Source: an uncultured Clostridia bacterium
Lineage (GTDB): Bacteria; Bacillota; Clostridia; TANB77; CAG-508
Reading direction: 5' to 3'
Length of the DNA: 64,000 nucleotides
Assembly (NCBI GenBank): GCA_948530865.1
Contig: CAOTKV010000004.1
Coordinates: 13,459-77,458, forward strand
The stretch's first letter is position 1; every line of letters starts with the position of its first letter. A program made the translations under genes and the position numbers. Under the pieces are notes generated by a model. The model saw nothing but the letters and a program-made list of their open reading frames with translations. It did not search any database and was not told the DNA's origin. Shown one piece after another: positions 32,919 through 41,697 of this stretch.

Positions 32919-33818
32919 TTATTGTAAATTTTGAATAGCTTCAATTCTTTCTGCTGTTGATGGATGTGTTGAAAATAAATTGCTTTTTTCTCTTCTCTTA
33001 TTCTTAAATGGTGTAACTATATACATGTAAGCATTACTATTACTTGCTGTTTCAAGTTCTGTATCATCACCACTTATCTTTCTTAATGCTGATATTAATC
33101 CATCTGGATTTCTTGTAAAAGAAATCGCAGTAGCGTCAGCTAAAAATTCTCTTCTTCTTGATACTGCTAATTGTATAAGTTGTGAAACAATTGGAGAAAT
33201 TATTAAAAATACTAAACCAATTATTAAAATTACAAGCTGTACTCCTCCACTATTATTATCATTATCTCTTCTGCTTCTTCTAAATGAAATTCTAGTAAAC
33301 ATATCAGAAAGCATTATAACAAATCCTACCATTACACTAATAACTGCTGATAATCGAATGTCATAATTTTTGATATGTGCCAATTCATGAGCAACAACTC
33401 CTTCTAACTCATAATAATTTAATTTTTCTATTAAACCTTTTGTAACACATATTATTGCATTTTCAGGGTTTCTTCCAGTAGCAAATGCGTTTGGTTGCAT
33501 AGAATCAACAACATATAATCTAGGTTTACTTTGTACTCCTGAAGCTACCATTAAATCATCTAATATATTAGTTAATTGTAAATCCTCTTCTTTTGTTGCT
33601 GGTCTTGCATTTACAGACGCAAGAACTATTTTATCACAATTATAATATGTAGCAATTGTAGATATTATAGAAAAAATTAAAGCAACAAATAAAGCAATTT
33701 CACTATAACCAAGCAAATAGCAAAGTGAATATATTATACAACTTATCATAGCCATAAAAATTGCAACTATTATTCCTGTTTTAATTTTATTTTTTCTTAT
33801 ATCATCATACATACTCAA
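32919..33818 (-). CDS. htpX: M48-family membrane zinc metalloprotease HtpX
   Basis: 299 residues. Two N-terminal membrane helices (about 13-33 and 39-58), then the M48 catalytic motif HELAH (144-148), two further helices (about 155-175 and 193-215), and the third zinc-ligand segment RRREFLADATAI. HtpX degrades misfolded membrane proteins together with FtsH. It lies 66 bases after lemA, a common pairing (lemA-htpX). Confidence 0.95.
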   Translation of the reverse strand: MSMYDDIRKNKIKTGIIVAIFMAMISCIIYSLCYLLGYSEIALFVALIFSIISTIATYYNCDKIVLASVNARPATKEEDLQLTNILDDLMVASGVQSKPRLYVVDSMQPNAFATGRNPENAIICVTKGLIEKLNYYELEGVVAHELAHIKNYDIRLSAVISVMVGFVIMLSDMFTRISFRRSRRDNDNNSGGVQLVILIIGLVFLIISPIVSQLIQLAVSRRREFLADATAISFTRNPDGLISALRKISGDDTELETASNSNAYMYIVTPFKNKRREKSNLFSTHPSTAERIEAIQNLQ

Positions 33819-33843
33819 AAACTCCTTTCTTAAATTTTATACT

Positions 33844-33875
33844 AAAATACGCTATTCAAACGAATAGCGTATTTT
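33844..33875 (-). terminator. Hairpin between lemA and htpX
   Basis: AAAATACGCTATTC (33844-33857) pairs perfectly with GAATAGCGTATTTT (33862-33875) with a 4-base loop. It lies between two genes expected to be cotranscribed, so it may attenuate or process the message rather than end it. Confidence 0.8.
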
Positions 33876-33884
33876 GTGTAATAA

Positions 33885-34436
33885 TTATTTACTAAAATCA
33901 ACTTTAACATTTTGTCTAGCTTCTTCAGTAGATGTTTTAAATAAATCAGCTGCTGAGAAATTAAACATTCCTGCTATAATGTTTGTTGGAAATACTTGTA
34001 ATTTAGTATTATACATTGTAACACTATCATTATAAAATTGTCTTGAATAAGAAATTTTATTTTCTGTACTTCTTAATTCTTCTTGTAATTGTGTAAAGTT
34101 TTGATTCGCTTTTAAATCTGGATAGTTTTCTGAAACTGCCATAATTGTTTTTAATGTTCCAGATAATTGATTATCTAATTCTGCTTTTTCAGAAACTAAT
34201 GAAGCTGATGCCCATGATGTTCTAAGTTCAGTAACTTTAGTAAGTACTTCTTCTTCATGTTTCATATAACCTTTAACTGCTTCAACTAAGTTTGGTATAA
34301 GATCAAATCTTCTTTGTAATTGAACATCGATTTGACTCCAAGCATTTTCTGTTTTTAGTTTTGCTTGAACTAGACCATTGTACATAGCTATAATAGCAAC
34401 TATAACTACGAGTAAAATTATTATTAACAAAATCAT
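33885..34436 (-). CDS. lemA: LemA family protein
   Basis: 183 residues. One N-terminal membrane helix (about 2-18), then the family signature NAWSQIDVQLQRRFDLIPNLVEAVKGYMKHE, and a long helical bundle with the conserved ENKISYSRQFYNDSVTMYNTKLQVFP segment. Bitopic, with most of the protein outside or inside the membrane depending on topology. Function unclear; usually paired with HtpX, as here. Confidence 0.95.
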   Translation of the reverse strand: MILLIIILLVVIVAIIAMYNGLVQAKLKTENAWSQIDVQLQRRFDLIPNLVEAVKGYMKHEEEVLTKVTELRTSWASASLVSEKAELDNQLSGTLKTIMAVSENYPDLKANQNFTQLQEELRSTENKISYSRQFYNDSVTMYNTKLQVFPTNIIAGMFNFSAADLFKTSTEEARQNVKVDFSK

Positions 34437-34511
34437 AATCTATTCCTCCTATTAAATTAAGAACATTATATCAATATACTTTTATTATTGCAACATATTT
34501 TTAAATAGTTA

Positions 34512-34545
34512 TAAAAAAGAAGAGATAACGTTAATTGTTATCTCT
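34512..34545 (-). terminator. Terminator of the cohesin-type gene
   Basis: AGAGATAAC (34521-34529) and GTTATCTCT (34537-34545) with a TCTTTTTTAT tail on the minus strand. Confidence 0.85.
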
Positions 34546-34577
34546 CCAGGGATTATTAATTATTTTTTTAGAAAATA

Positions 34578-35441
34578 TTATATACCTCTCATTCTTATAT
34601 ATCTGTTATAGCTTATATAAGCTAGGGCAATTAATACAATTGCTGGTATTATAAATATTTTAGCACCTGTTGCAGGCAATTTAGTTCCTGAAACTGAGTT
34701 ATCTGTTGTATTTGTGTTGTTTACTGCATTATTTTTTGTATTTGTATTTGTATTCTTATTAGTATTTTTATTTACATTTTTATTATCAACTTTTCCAACA
34801 GTATCTTCTAATTTTGATTCATTTTTAGTTTCATTTTTAGTTTCATTTTTAGTTTCGTTTTTATTTTCATCTTTTATTGTTTCTTTTACTGTTAAATTAA
34901 CATTTTTAGTTATTTCTTCTGTTTTTTCTTCATTTGATTTTACAACAAAAGAATATTTAATAGCATTCTCTACATCACCTATTGAAGCATTTGATTTAAC
35001 TTTAAATTTGATTGTTATTAAATCTGAATCCTTTGTTAAACCATTGTTAAAATCAATAAGAATTTTTGCATCGTTATCACTTTCTGGTGAACCATTAAAT
35101 AATACAAATGCTGATGAAGATTGAACATTTGAAGCATCTTCAACTGGTAATGTTTCATCACCAATTGTTACTTTTTTATTCTCATCTTTAACTATACTAT
35201 CATAAGTTATAGTTTCAAGAACATCTTTATCATAATTTATATATCCTTCAACATTTGTGATTTTTTTATCACTTTTAACATTACTTAATGATAATGTAAC
35301 ATCAACTGTATCTCCTCTATATAAAATAGATTTTGAAACTTTGACTCCTATTGTTGTATCTATAGCTGCATAAACGCTTGTAGATATTAATATAATTGCA
35401 ATAAAAACTTGCAAAATAATTAACTTAGTTTTGTTTCTCAT
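34578..35441 (-). CDS. Sortase-anchored (LPATG) surface protein with a cohesin-type domain
   Basis: 287 residues. Signal peptide (1-25), then a cohesin-like beta domain (about 27-185): IGVKVSKSILYRGDTVDVTLSLSNV, ITNVEGYINYDKDVLE and SDLITIKFKVKSNASIGD fit the order of strands in type I/II cohesins. Next comes a low-complexity stalk (about 190-250) of KNET and NKNT repeats, and a C-terminal sorting signal: LPATG (255-259), hydrophobic helix, short basic tail RYIRMRGI. So the protein should be covalently attached to peptidoglycan and present one cohesin. The neighbouring upstream gene ends in a dockerin, the binding partner of cohesins. Own promoter and terminator. Confidence 0.85.
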   Translation of the reverse strand: MRNKTKLIILQVFIAIILISTSVYAAIDTTIGVKVSKSILYRGDTVDVTLSLSNVKSDKKITNVEGYINYDKDVLETITYDSIVKDENKKVTIGDETLPVEDASNVQSSSAFVLFNGSPESDNDAKILIDFNNGLTKDSDLITIKFKVKSNASIGDVENAIKYSFVVKSNEEKTEEITKNVNLTVKETIKDENKNETKNETKNETKNESKLEDTVGKVDNKNVNKNTNKNTNTNTKNNAVNNTNTTDNSVSGTKLPATGAKIFIIPAIVLIALAYISYNRYIRMRGI

Positions 35442-35478
35442 ATATCATCATTCTCCTCATTTGCTTATATACAACATT

Positions 35479-35507
35479 AGAATATCATTTATACTAAAAA
35501 ATTGCAA
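35479..35507 (-). promoter_or_regulatory. Promoter of the cohesin-type gene
   Basis: Minus strand TTGCAA (35502-35507), 17 bases, TATTCT (35479-35484). It shows that the gene can be transcribed apart from the dockerin gene. Confidence 0.6.
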
Positions 35508-35574
35508 TACCTTTTTTTACTATTTATAAAAGTGATTTTTATCTTTTATAAATTTTTTACAATTGTTTTATTTT

Positions 35575-35610
35575 ATATAATAGGAAAGTTTTTATACTTC
35601 CCTATTATAT
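35575..35610 (-). terminator. Hairpin after the dockerin gene
   Basis: ATATAATAGG (35575-35584) pairs with CCTATTATAT (35601-35610), and the inner bases continue the stem. T run is poor, so termination may be partial, leaving some read-through to the cohesin gene. Confidence 0.65.
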
Positions 35611-35643
35611 AGTTTTCATCTCTTTAATATTCAAACATTCAAA

Positions 35644-38600
35644 TTATTTTGTATAATTTAAGTTGTATCCACTAACTTCGGCTCTATGATATAGTAATAA
35701 TTTTGAGTCTGTTGAGTCTACTGAATTATCATTATTAATATCTGCTGCTTTTAAAGCTGCACCTTTTAATAATTTAACTTCACTTCTGTGTGCTTTTATT
35801 GAAACTGTATCTAATGAATCAGCAACACCATCCCCATTTACGTCACCTTTTACTATGATTTCATAAACTAATAAGTTTCCATTTGTATCTTTTACAACAT
35901 TTCCATTCTTATCTTGAACTTGTGCAAACATTCCTGTTGCAATATTTCCTGTCTTAACTTCTCTATTTGCAGATTTTACAACAACTATATAATCATCATT
36001 ATCATTTAATAATACTGATTTGAATCTATCAACTGATGTTTGAGCTTTTATTCCAACTAAATAATCATTATCTATGTCAACGTCATAACCAAACTCAATT
36101 GTTGTTGTTTCATCTTTTTTATCATCTGGATTTGCTGGTGTCTCTGGTTCTTTATTATCGTCTGGATTTGTTGGTGTTTCTGGTTCTTTATTATCGTCTG
36201 GATCTGTTGGTGTTTCTGGTTCTTTATTATCGTCTGGATCTGTTGGTATTTCTGGTTCTTTATTATCATCTGGATTTACTGGTTCTCCAGCTTTTTCTGT
36301 AATAACAACTTCTACTTTTCCAATAGCTGTTGTATCATAGAATGATGTAGCAATTACTTCAATTTTTTCTGAAGTTTCATCTTCTGCTACTGTTAATAAT
36401 CCAGCTTCAGAAATTTTTGTGTTTTCACTTGTATTTCCTGCAATTGACCATGTAACACCTTTATGTGGTACATTATCTCCAGTTACTTCTGCTTTAAATT
36501 CTTGAGTTTTTCCTTTTTCAACATTTGCATTTTCTGGAGTAACTTTTACTTCTAACATGTTAGCTGTTCCTACTTTATATGTGATTGTACATGTTGTTCC
36601 ATATCCTAAACTTGCTACAGTTTTTGTATTTATAATTGTTACAATTCCTGTATGTTTTCCAGCAACTCTTGTATCTACTATAACATCTTTACCATCACTT
36701 GTTACATTTCCGCGTATACTGTCAATTCCAAAACTTGTATTTGCATAATCAATTTGTTCTATTTGTCTAAATATTTTTGGTAATTCAACTTTATATGTAT
36801 CACCTACTGGTAACACTCCATCAACAGTCATTTCTAATTGTTGATATTTAAAGTTAACTGTTAAATTTCCTGTTCTTAAATATGAACCAATGTCTCCATC
36901 ATATCCATGAGCTCTTGCTTCATAAGTTAAGTAATTTATTAATCTTTGGATATCGTCAATTCTATTGTAGCTTAAATCTAAATTTTTTAAATTTTCTAAT
37001 TTTTCTACTTTGAATGTGAATTCTCCTTCAATTAAGTTCTTTGATAAATCTAAGTATTCAATATTAGTTAATACTTCTAATGGTTCAATATTGCTAATAT
37101 CATTTAAACTTAAATCTAATACTTTTAAGTGTTCATTCATTGATGTCCAATCAACTTTTGAGATATCTACTAATTCGTTATCTCCAGCATATAATTTTAC
37201 TAATTTTGTTAATTTTGATATATTGTCTATATTTTCAATTAAGTTTTCACTAATGTCTAATACTTTTAATCTTGGTAAATATACATATGCTTCTATTTCA
37301 TCTCCTGGTGCTAATGTAATTCTCTTAGCATAAGAGAATAATTTATCTGTTGTTGCTTTTCCTGCACAGTTATCATCTCCACCAAATGTTTTATAAATAT
37401 CTGCATAATTTTCTATTGCTTCTCTATATAATGTTGTATCTTCACCATCAATTTCTAATCTTTTAATCATATAATCAGCATATTCTGTTGCAACACAATT
37501 TGTTGTTCCTTCAAATAATCTTGTGAAATAACAATGTGTATACATTTGCATATAAATATCATCTCTTTGGAAGTTTCTAATTGCTAATTTATAATCTAAT
37601 ACTGTCCAACTATCTTGTGGTAACTCTGTAAAGTATTTTGTAATTGGATTTTCAATTGGTTTTGTTTCTGTTTCTGTTGTAACAGTTACTTCTCCAGTTT
37701 CTGGATTTACAGTACGATGTTCTGTTTCAAAAGTAAGTGTTGTTGGAATATTATATGTTGTTAATAAATAATTTCTTTCAAAACCTGTTAAATATTTTTC
37801 TATATTAGAAATTTTAGAAACTTGAGCTGAATACATAGATTTTGCTTCTTCAAATGTTGCATCTTTAAATTCTTTATCTGTTATTGTTCTTACTTTAGAT
37901 GTAGCAAATCCAGCTAATCTATCTATTCTATTATAGATATTATATAATCTTTGCATTCTTTCCATAAGTCTTGCTTCTTCTCTAGCTAAATCCATTTGTA
38001 GTTCTGCAAGTTTTGCTCTTTTTTCTCCTAATGCTTTTTCTTGATTATTTCTATCATCAACTAATTTTTGAATTTCTGCAAGTTTTGCTTCTATTTGTTT
38101 TTCAACATCAGCAAGTTCATCTTGTACTTTTTTAGATTTTGCTTCTTCTTCTTCTAATTGTTTTTGAGCAAGTTCTATACTTTTTTTAATAACTTCAATA
38201 TTAGCATTAGAAGCATCTATTTTTCCTTGTTCTTCTTCAATTTGTTTTCTAACATCTTCTGCTTGTTGTGCATTTGTACTATTTTTTAAATCTTCTTCTC
38301 TAGCTGCTAAATTTTCTTGAGCTTCTGCTTTATCATCTTCAGCTTTCTCAATTCTACCTTTTAAAGTTTCAATTTCTGCTTGTAATCTTGATTGTTCATC
38401 TGTACTTGTAGAAATATCACTGTATAGTTCATCAATTCTATCTTGTAATTTCCTTATTTCTTCATTTACACCTTGTATGTAGTTTTCTACATCTACTGGA
38501 TTTGCTACACCAGTTGCAGTATCTGTGATTGATTCTAAAATTTCTTGTGCTGCTATAATATTTTCTCTTAACTCTGCTACTTCTGTTTCATAAATCGCTA

Positions 38601-40245
38601 TTGCTGTTTTAGCAGTTGAAATTTGTTCTTGTTTTGTTGAAACTTCTATTGTTAAAGAATTAACTCTTTCTTGAGAATTTCTTATTGTATTTTCTAATTC
38701 TTGAATTTGAGCTTTTAATCTTTCAATTTCATCTTTTATTGGTTGATCTGCTGCTTCTAATTCTTTAAGTTGTTCTCTTAATGCATTTATTCTTTCTGTT
38801 GCTTCTTTTTGTTTATTTAATTCTTCAGTTTGTTCTTTGTTCAAATCTTCAATTTGTTTTTGTAATTCTCCAATTTTTGCAGAGTCTGCTCCTACTTGAG
38901 CTTTAATTTGAGCTTCCTTTTCTCTTAATGCTTTTAATTCATCTTGTAATTTTTGTAAGTCTGTATTAAATTTAGCTTCTATATCTGCAATTTCTTTTTG
39001 AAGTGCTTCAATTTGAGATTTTAAACTTTCAATTTTTCCAACTGTTTCTGAAACTAATCCAATTTGAGCTTGAACTCTTTCTTTTAATAAAGCTTCTTCT
39101 TTTTCTTGATTTTCTTCTAACTCTATTAATGGATCAATTGATTTTATATAGTTACCAGATAAATCTAAGTTTGTTTCTAAACCAACAAATTTTTCAATTC
39201 CTGAAAGATCTTTAATTCTCTTATTATCAAGTTTTAAATTTGAAATTTTGTTGATAAGATCATCAATACCTATTACTAATGTTTGTGCATCATCAAAAGA
39301 TCTATTATATAATGTTCTTGCTGTATCTGCATTTCCATAACTGATTAATTGATCATTTTCAATTTGACCTTTTGTTAATTGTCTTTTAATTGCATTATAC
39401 ATATTAGTATCTTTAATATGTATTCCTCTTTCTTCTGAATCTGCTGTTACAAAATATAAATTAATATCTGAATTATATAATGTACTTGTAGAATCAACTA
39501 CTTTTATACTAACTTTAACCATACCTTTAAGAAGTTCATAAGTTGTTGCTGTTTTATAAGCATATCTTATTTTCACATTCTCTTGGTCAAATTTACTCCA
39601 ATCTACATGTGGTGTAGCTTTTGGATTTCCTAAATCTTCATGTCCATTATCAAAGTAATTTTTTTCAACTAACCATTCTGATGGTATATAGTCTACTAAA
39701 TCTGTTAAAATTTTTGGTAATGGATAAAGAACTTCATTATATTGATCTGATGTTTCAGTAGTATCAATTTGGATAACTTCTACAACATCAAATTTTTGGT
39801 TATGTAAGTTTAATTTTGATATATTCTTTATACCAGTTACCATACTTAAATCTTCAATTTCATTTGAAGATAAGTCTAATGTTGTTAATGTGAATGAATT
39901 TAAAACTTCTAAATTACTAGTTTTATCTAATTCATTAGAAGATAAATCTAATTCTTTTAAATTTGTAAATACTTCAAGACCTGTTAAGTCTGTTAATTCA
40001 CTATTAGATAAAGAAAGAGATGTTACTTTTGCTAATTCTTCATCATTAATAATCATTGTACGTTGTGCATCGTTATAAATTGCAGTAATGCCTTGTCTTT
40101 GCAATTCATCCTTAATTGCAGCATACATATTTTTTTCAAACATTACTCTTATGTCTGTACCAGCTGCAACTTTTAGAATCGGAGCGATGCAATTCAATAA
40201 CAAAATTGATATTATTGCTATTGAAATTAACATTTTCTTCTTCAT
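35644..40245 (-). CDS. Giant secreted LRR / coiled-coil / Ig-like protein with C-terminal dockerin
   Basis: 1533 residues. Signal peptide 1-28. Internalin-like leucine-rich repeats (LKELDLSSNELDKTSNLEVL style) at about 70-150, a further LRR stretch at about 330-372, then a long coiled coil from about 376 to 775, a helical linker with three cysteines (about C905, C917, C959), and a second LRR block at about 985-1100. A beta region and a BIG2-like Ig domain (about 1235-1312) follow, then four 12-residue DDNKEPETPTDP repeats (about 1318-1378), an Ig/X-module-like region, and a type I dockerin (1466-1533) with two calcium loops, DVNGDGVADSLD (1468-1479) and DINNDNSVDSTD (1502-1513). No catalytic domain is visible. 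The dockerin should bind a cohesin such as that of the next gene, fixing this large binding protein to the cell surface. Confidence 0.88.
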   Translation of the reverse strand: MKKKMLISIAIISILLLNCIAPILKVAAGTDIRVMFEKNMYAAIKDELQRQGITAIYNDAQRTMIINDEELAKVTSLSLSNSELTDLTGLEVFTNLKELDLSSNELDKTSNLEVLNSFTLTTLDLSSNEIEDLSMVTGIKNISKLNLHNQKFDVVEVIQIDTTETSDQYNEVLYPLPKILTDLVDYIPSEWLVEKNYFDNGHEDLGNPKATPHVDWSKFDQENVKIRYAYKTATTYELLKGMVKVSIKVVDSTSTLYNSDINLYFVTADSEERGIHIKDTNMYNAIKRQLTKGQIENDQLISYGNADTARTLYNRSFDDAQTLVIGIDDLINKISNLKLDNKRIKDLSGIEKFVGLETNLDLSGNYIKSIDPLIELEENQEKEEALLKERVQAQIGLVSETVGKIESLKSQIEALQKEIADIEAKFNTDLQKLQDELKALREKEAQIKAQVGADSAKIGELQKQIEDLNKEQTEELNKQKEATERINALREQLKELEAADQPIKDEIERLKAQIQELENTIRNSQERVNSLTIEVSTKQEQISTAKTAIAIYETEVAELRENIIAAQEILESITDTATGVANPVDVENYIQGVNEEIRKLQDRIDELYSDISTSTDEQSRLQAEIETLKGRIEKAEDDKAEAQENLAAREEDLKNSTNAQQAEDVRKQIEEEQGKIDASNANIEVIKKSIELAQKQLEEEEAKSKKVQDELADVEKQIEAKLAEIQKLVDDRNNQEKALGEKRAKLAELQMDLAREEARLMERMQRLYNIYNRIDRLAGFATSKVRTITDKEFKDATFEEAKSMYSAQVSKISNIEKYLTGFERNYLLTTYNIPTTLTFETEHRTVNPETGEVTVTTETETKPIENPITKYFTELPQDSWTVLDYKLAIRNFQRDDIYMQMYTHCYFTRLFEGTTNCVATEYADYMIKRLEIDGEDTTLYREAIENYADIYKTFGGDDNCAGKATTDKLFSYAKRITLAPGDEIEAYVYLPRLKVLDISENLIENIDNISKLTKLVKLYAGDNELVDISKVDWTSMNEHLKVLDLSLNDISNIEPLEVLTNIEYLDLSKNLIEGEFTFKVEKLENLKNLDLSYNRIDDIQRLINYLTYEARAHGYDGDIGSYLRTGNLTVNFKYQQLEMTVDGVLPVGDTYKVELPKIFRQIEQIDYANTSFGIDSIRGNVTSDGKDVIVDTRVAGKHTGIVTIINTKTVASLGYGTTCTITYKVGTANMLEVKVTPENANVEKGKTQEFKAEVTGDNVPHKGVTWSIAGNTSENTKISEAGLLTVAEDETSEKIEVIATSFYDTTAIGKVEVVITEKAGEPVNPDDNKEPEIPTDPDDNKEPETPTDPDDNKEPETPTNPDDNKEPETPANPDDKKDETTTIEFGYDVDIDNDYLVGIKAQTSVDRFKSVLLNDNDDYIVVVKSANREVKTGNIATGMFAQVQDKNGNVVKDTNGNLLVYEIIVKGDVNGDGVADSLDTVSIKAHRSEVKLLKGAALKAADINNDNSVDSTDSKLLLYHRAEVSGYNLNYTK
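36117..36283 (-). repeat. 36-bp tandem repeat inside the dockerin gene
   Basis: About four and a half near-identical 36-base units encode the DDNKEPETPTDP linker of the LRR/dockerin protein. Such coding repeats readily change copy number by slippage. Confidence 0.9.
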
Positions 40246-40502
40246 AATAAATCCTCCCTGTTTTTTTCTGAATTTTTGAATATTTTCATTAGCAACATAA
40301 TAGCATTTCCAGAAATTTTTTCAATAGCACTTTTTTTCAGTTTTTCCAAACCTTGTAAAAAACCACTACGGAAGTGCTTTTACAGTAATTTTGCATTCTT
40401 TTATTAAGTTTTTATTACTTTTTTGGAAGTTTTTATTATATTTCCTACGAAATCAGTATTTTCAGGTAATTTTTTACAGAAATTTTTTTATAAAAAAAAT
40501 AA
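40246..40502. other. Spacer upstream of the dockerin gene
   Basis: AT-rich, no ORF. It should hold the promoter of the 4.6-kb dockerin gene; AGGGAGG-type ribosome site lies right before its start, but no single -35/-10 pair stands out to me. Confidence 0.4.
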
Positions 40503-40538
40503 ATCCACAGTACAAATCTTTAAATTTATACTGTGGAT
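40503..40538 (-). terminator. Terminator of tatD
   Basis: ATCCACAGTA (40503-40512) pairs with TACTGTGGAT (40529-40538), T-rich after on the minus strand. It lies 12 bases past the tatD stop. Confidence 0.82.
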
Positions 40539-40549
40539 AAGTCTATTAT

Positions 40550-41317
40550 TTACTTATCAATATTGAATATTTTACTTGCATTATTATATGTAGATTTTGC
40601 AACCTCTTCCAATGAAACGTCTTTAATTTCAGCAATTTTCTGTGCTACATATTTTACATATATTGAAGTATTTCTCTTCCCTCTATGTGGTTCAGGAGAC
40701 ATATATGGTGAATCTGTTTCAATAAGAATTCTATCAAGTGGAACAATACCAACTGCTTCATTGGGCTTAGCATTCTTAAATGTAATTACACCACTAAAAG
40801 ATATATAATATCCTAATTTCAAACCTTCTTTTATAAGTTCTTGATTTAATGGACAACAATGAAATATTCCTGTATTTTGCACAGGATGTGATTTTAAAAT
40901 TTCAATAGTATCCATTACCGCATCACGTGTATGTATTATTATTGGCTTATTTAGCCTGTTTGCAATATCAATTTGCTTTATAAAAAGCTCCTTTTGAGCT
41001 TCTTTATTTTCCTTATTCCAATGATAATCTAAACCAATCTCTCCAATAGCAACAACTTTGCTATTTCTAGCCATTTCTTCTATTCTTTGAAGATTTTCCT
41101 GTGAAAAATCTTCTATATCATTAGGAGATATTCCACATGATGCATATATAAAATCATGTTTTTCAGCTATTTCAATAGCTTTAATACTTTTTTCCACATC
41201 ATAACCTATGCACATCATTCTTGTGATATTTTCTTCTAATGTTTTATTTATCAATTCATCTCTGTCATTCTCAAAACTTTCATCATTATAATGTGAATGT
41301 GAATCAAAAAACTCCAT
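40550..41317 (-). CDS. tatD: TatD-family metal-dependent DNase/hydrolase
   Basis: 255 residues with the TatD motif set: FFDSHSHYND (HxH), GEIGLDYHW, IIHTRDA, HCC, and ETDSPYMSPEPHRGKRNTS near the end. A TIM-barrel metal-dependent hydrolase, usually called a 3'-5' DNase acting on single-stranded DNA and RNA. It directly abuts acpS (one base apart), so the two are cotranscribed. In many Firmicutes tatD follows metG; here it is in a different cluster. Confidence 0.95.
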   Translation of the reverse strand: MEFFDSHSHYNDESFENDRDELINKTLEENITRMMCIGYDVEKSIKAIEIAEKHDFIYASCGISPNDIEDFSQENLQRIEEMARNSKVVAIGEIGLDYHWNKENKEAQKELFIKQIDIANRLNKPIIIHTRDAVMDTIEILKSHPVQNTGIFHCCPLNQELIKEGLKLGYYISFSGVITFKNAKPNEAVGIVPLDRILIETDSPYMSPEPHRGKRNTSIYVKYVAQKIAEIKDVSLEEVAKSTYNNASKIFNIDK

Positions 41318-41683
41318 TTAACTCTCCTTTAAAATCGCTGTAACATATGCAACCGCATATTCTTTGCAATGTGATATACTTATTTCTATACTATCAATTT
41401 CATCAATATCTAAATGTAAAAATACTTCTGGTTTTCCTTTGTTTGAGTTAATTATTTCAAAATCTTTCCATGTATATGATGTTATTTTATCACTTAATGC
41501 TTTATATATTGCTTCTTTAGCTGCAAATCTAGCTGCATAACTTTGATATTTTTGTTCTTTTTTAGATTCACAATATAATATTTCTTTATCAGTATACATT
41601 TTTTCTATAAATTTTGAATCTTTATCTATTAATCTCTTTATTCTATTAATTTCAATTATGTCTGTCCCAACAGATAACTTCAT
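41318..41683 (-). CDS. acpS: Holo-[acyl-carrier-protein] synthase AcpS
   Basis: 121 residues. Signature GTDIIEINRIKRL at the N terminus with the Mg-binding Asp, and AARFAAKEAIYKAL, plus ISISHCKEYAVAYV. The enzyme moves 4'-phosphopantetheine from CoA to apo-ACP, switching on fatty-acid synthesis. Start: AAAGGTGG lies four bases before the ATG at 41681-41683; the longer frame to 41701 would overlap the upstream gene's stop. Confidence 0.96.
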   Translation of the reverse strand: MKLSVGTDIIEINRIKRLIDKDSKFIEKMYTDKEILYCESKKEQKYQSYAARFAAKEAIYKALSDKITSYTWKDFEIINSNKGKPEVFLHLDIDEIDSIEISISHCKEYAVAYVTAILKES

Positions 41684-41697
41684 TTTACCACCTTTTA

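Noticed and set aside
36117..36283. Regular 36-bp repeats as a possible CRISPR array
   Set aside because: They are back-to-back without spacers and encode an in-frame proline/acidic linker.
36036..36302. Repetitive open frame opposite the dockerin gene linker
   Set aside because: Shadow of the 36-bp coding repeat; no ribosome site.
40529..40540. DnaA box TGTGGATAA near tatD
   Set aside because: It is one arm of the tatD terminator stem, which explains the sequence.
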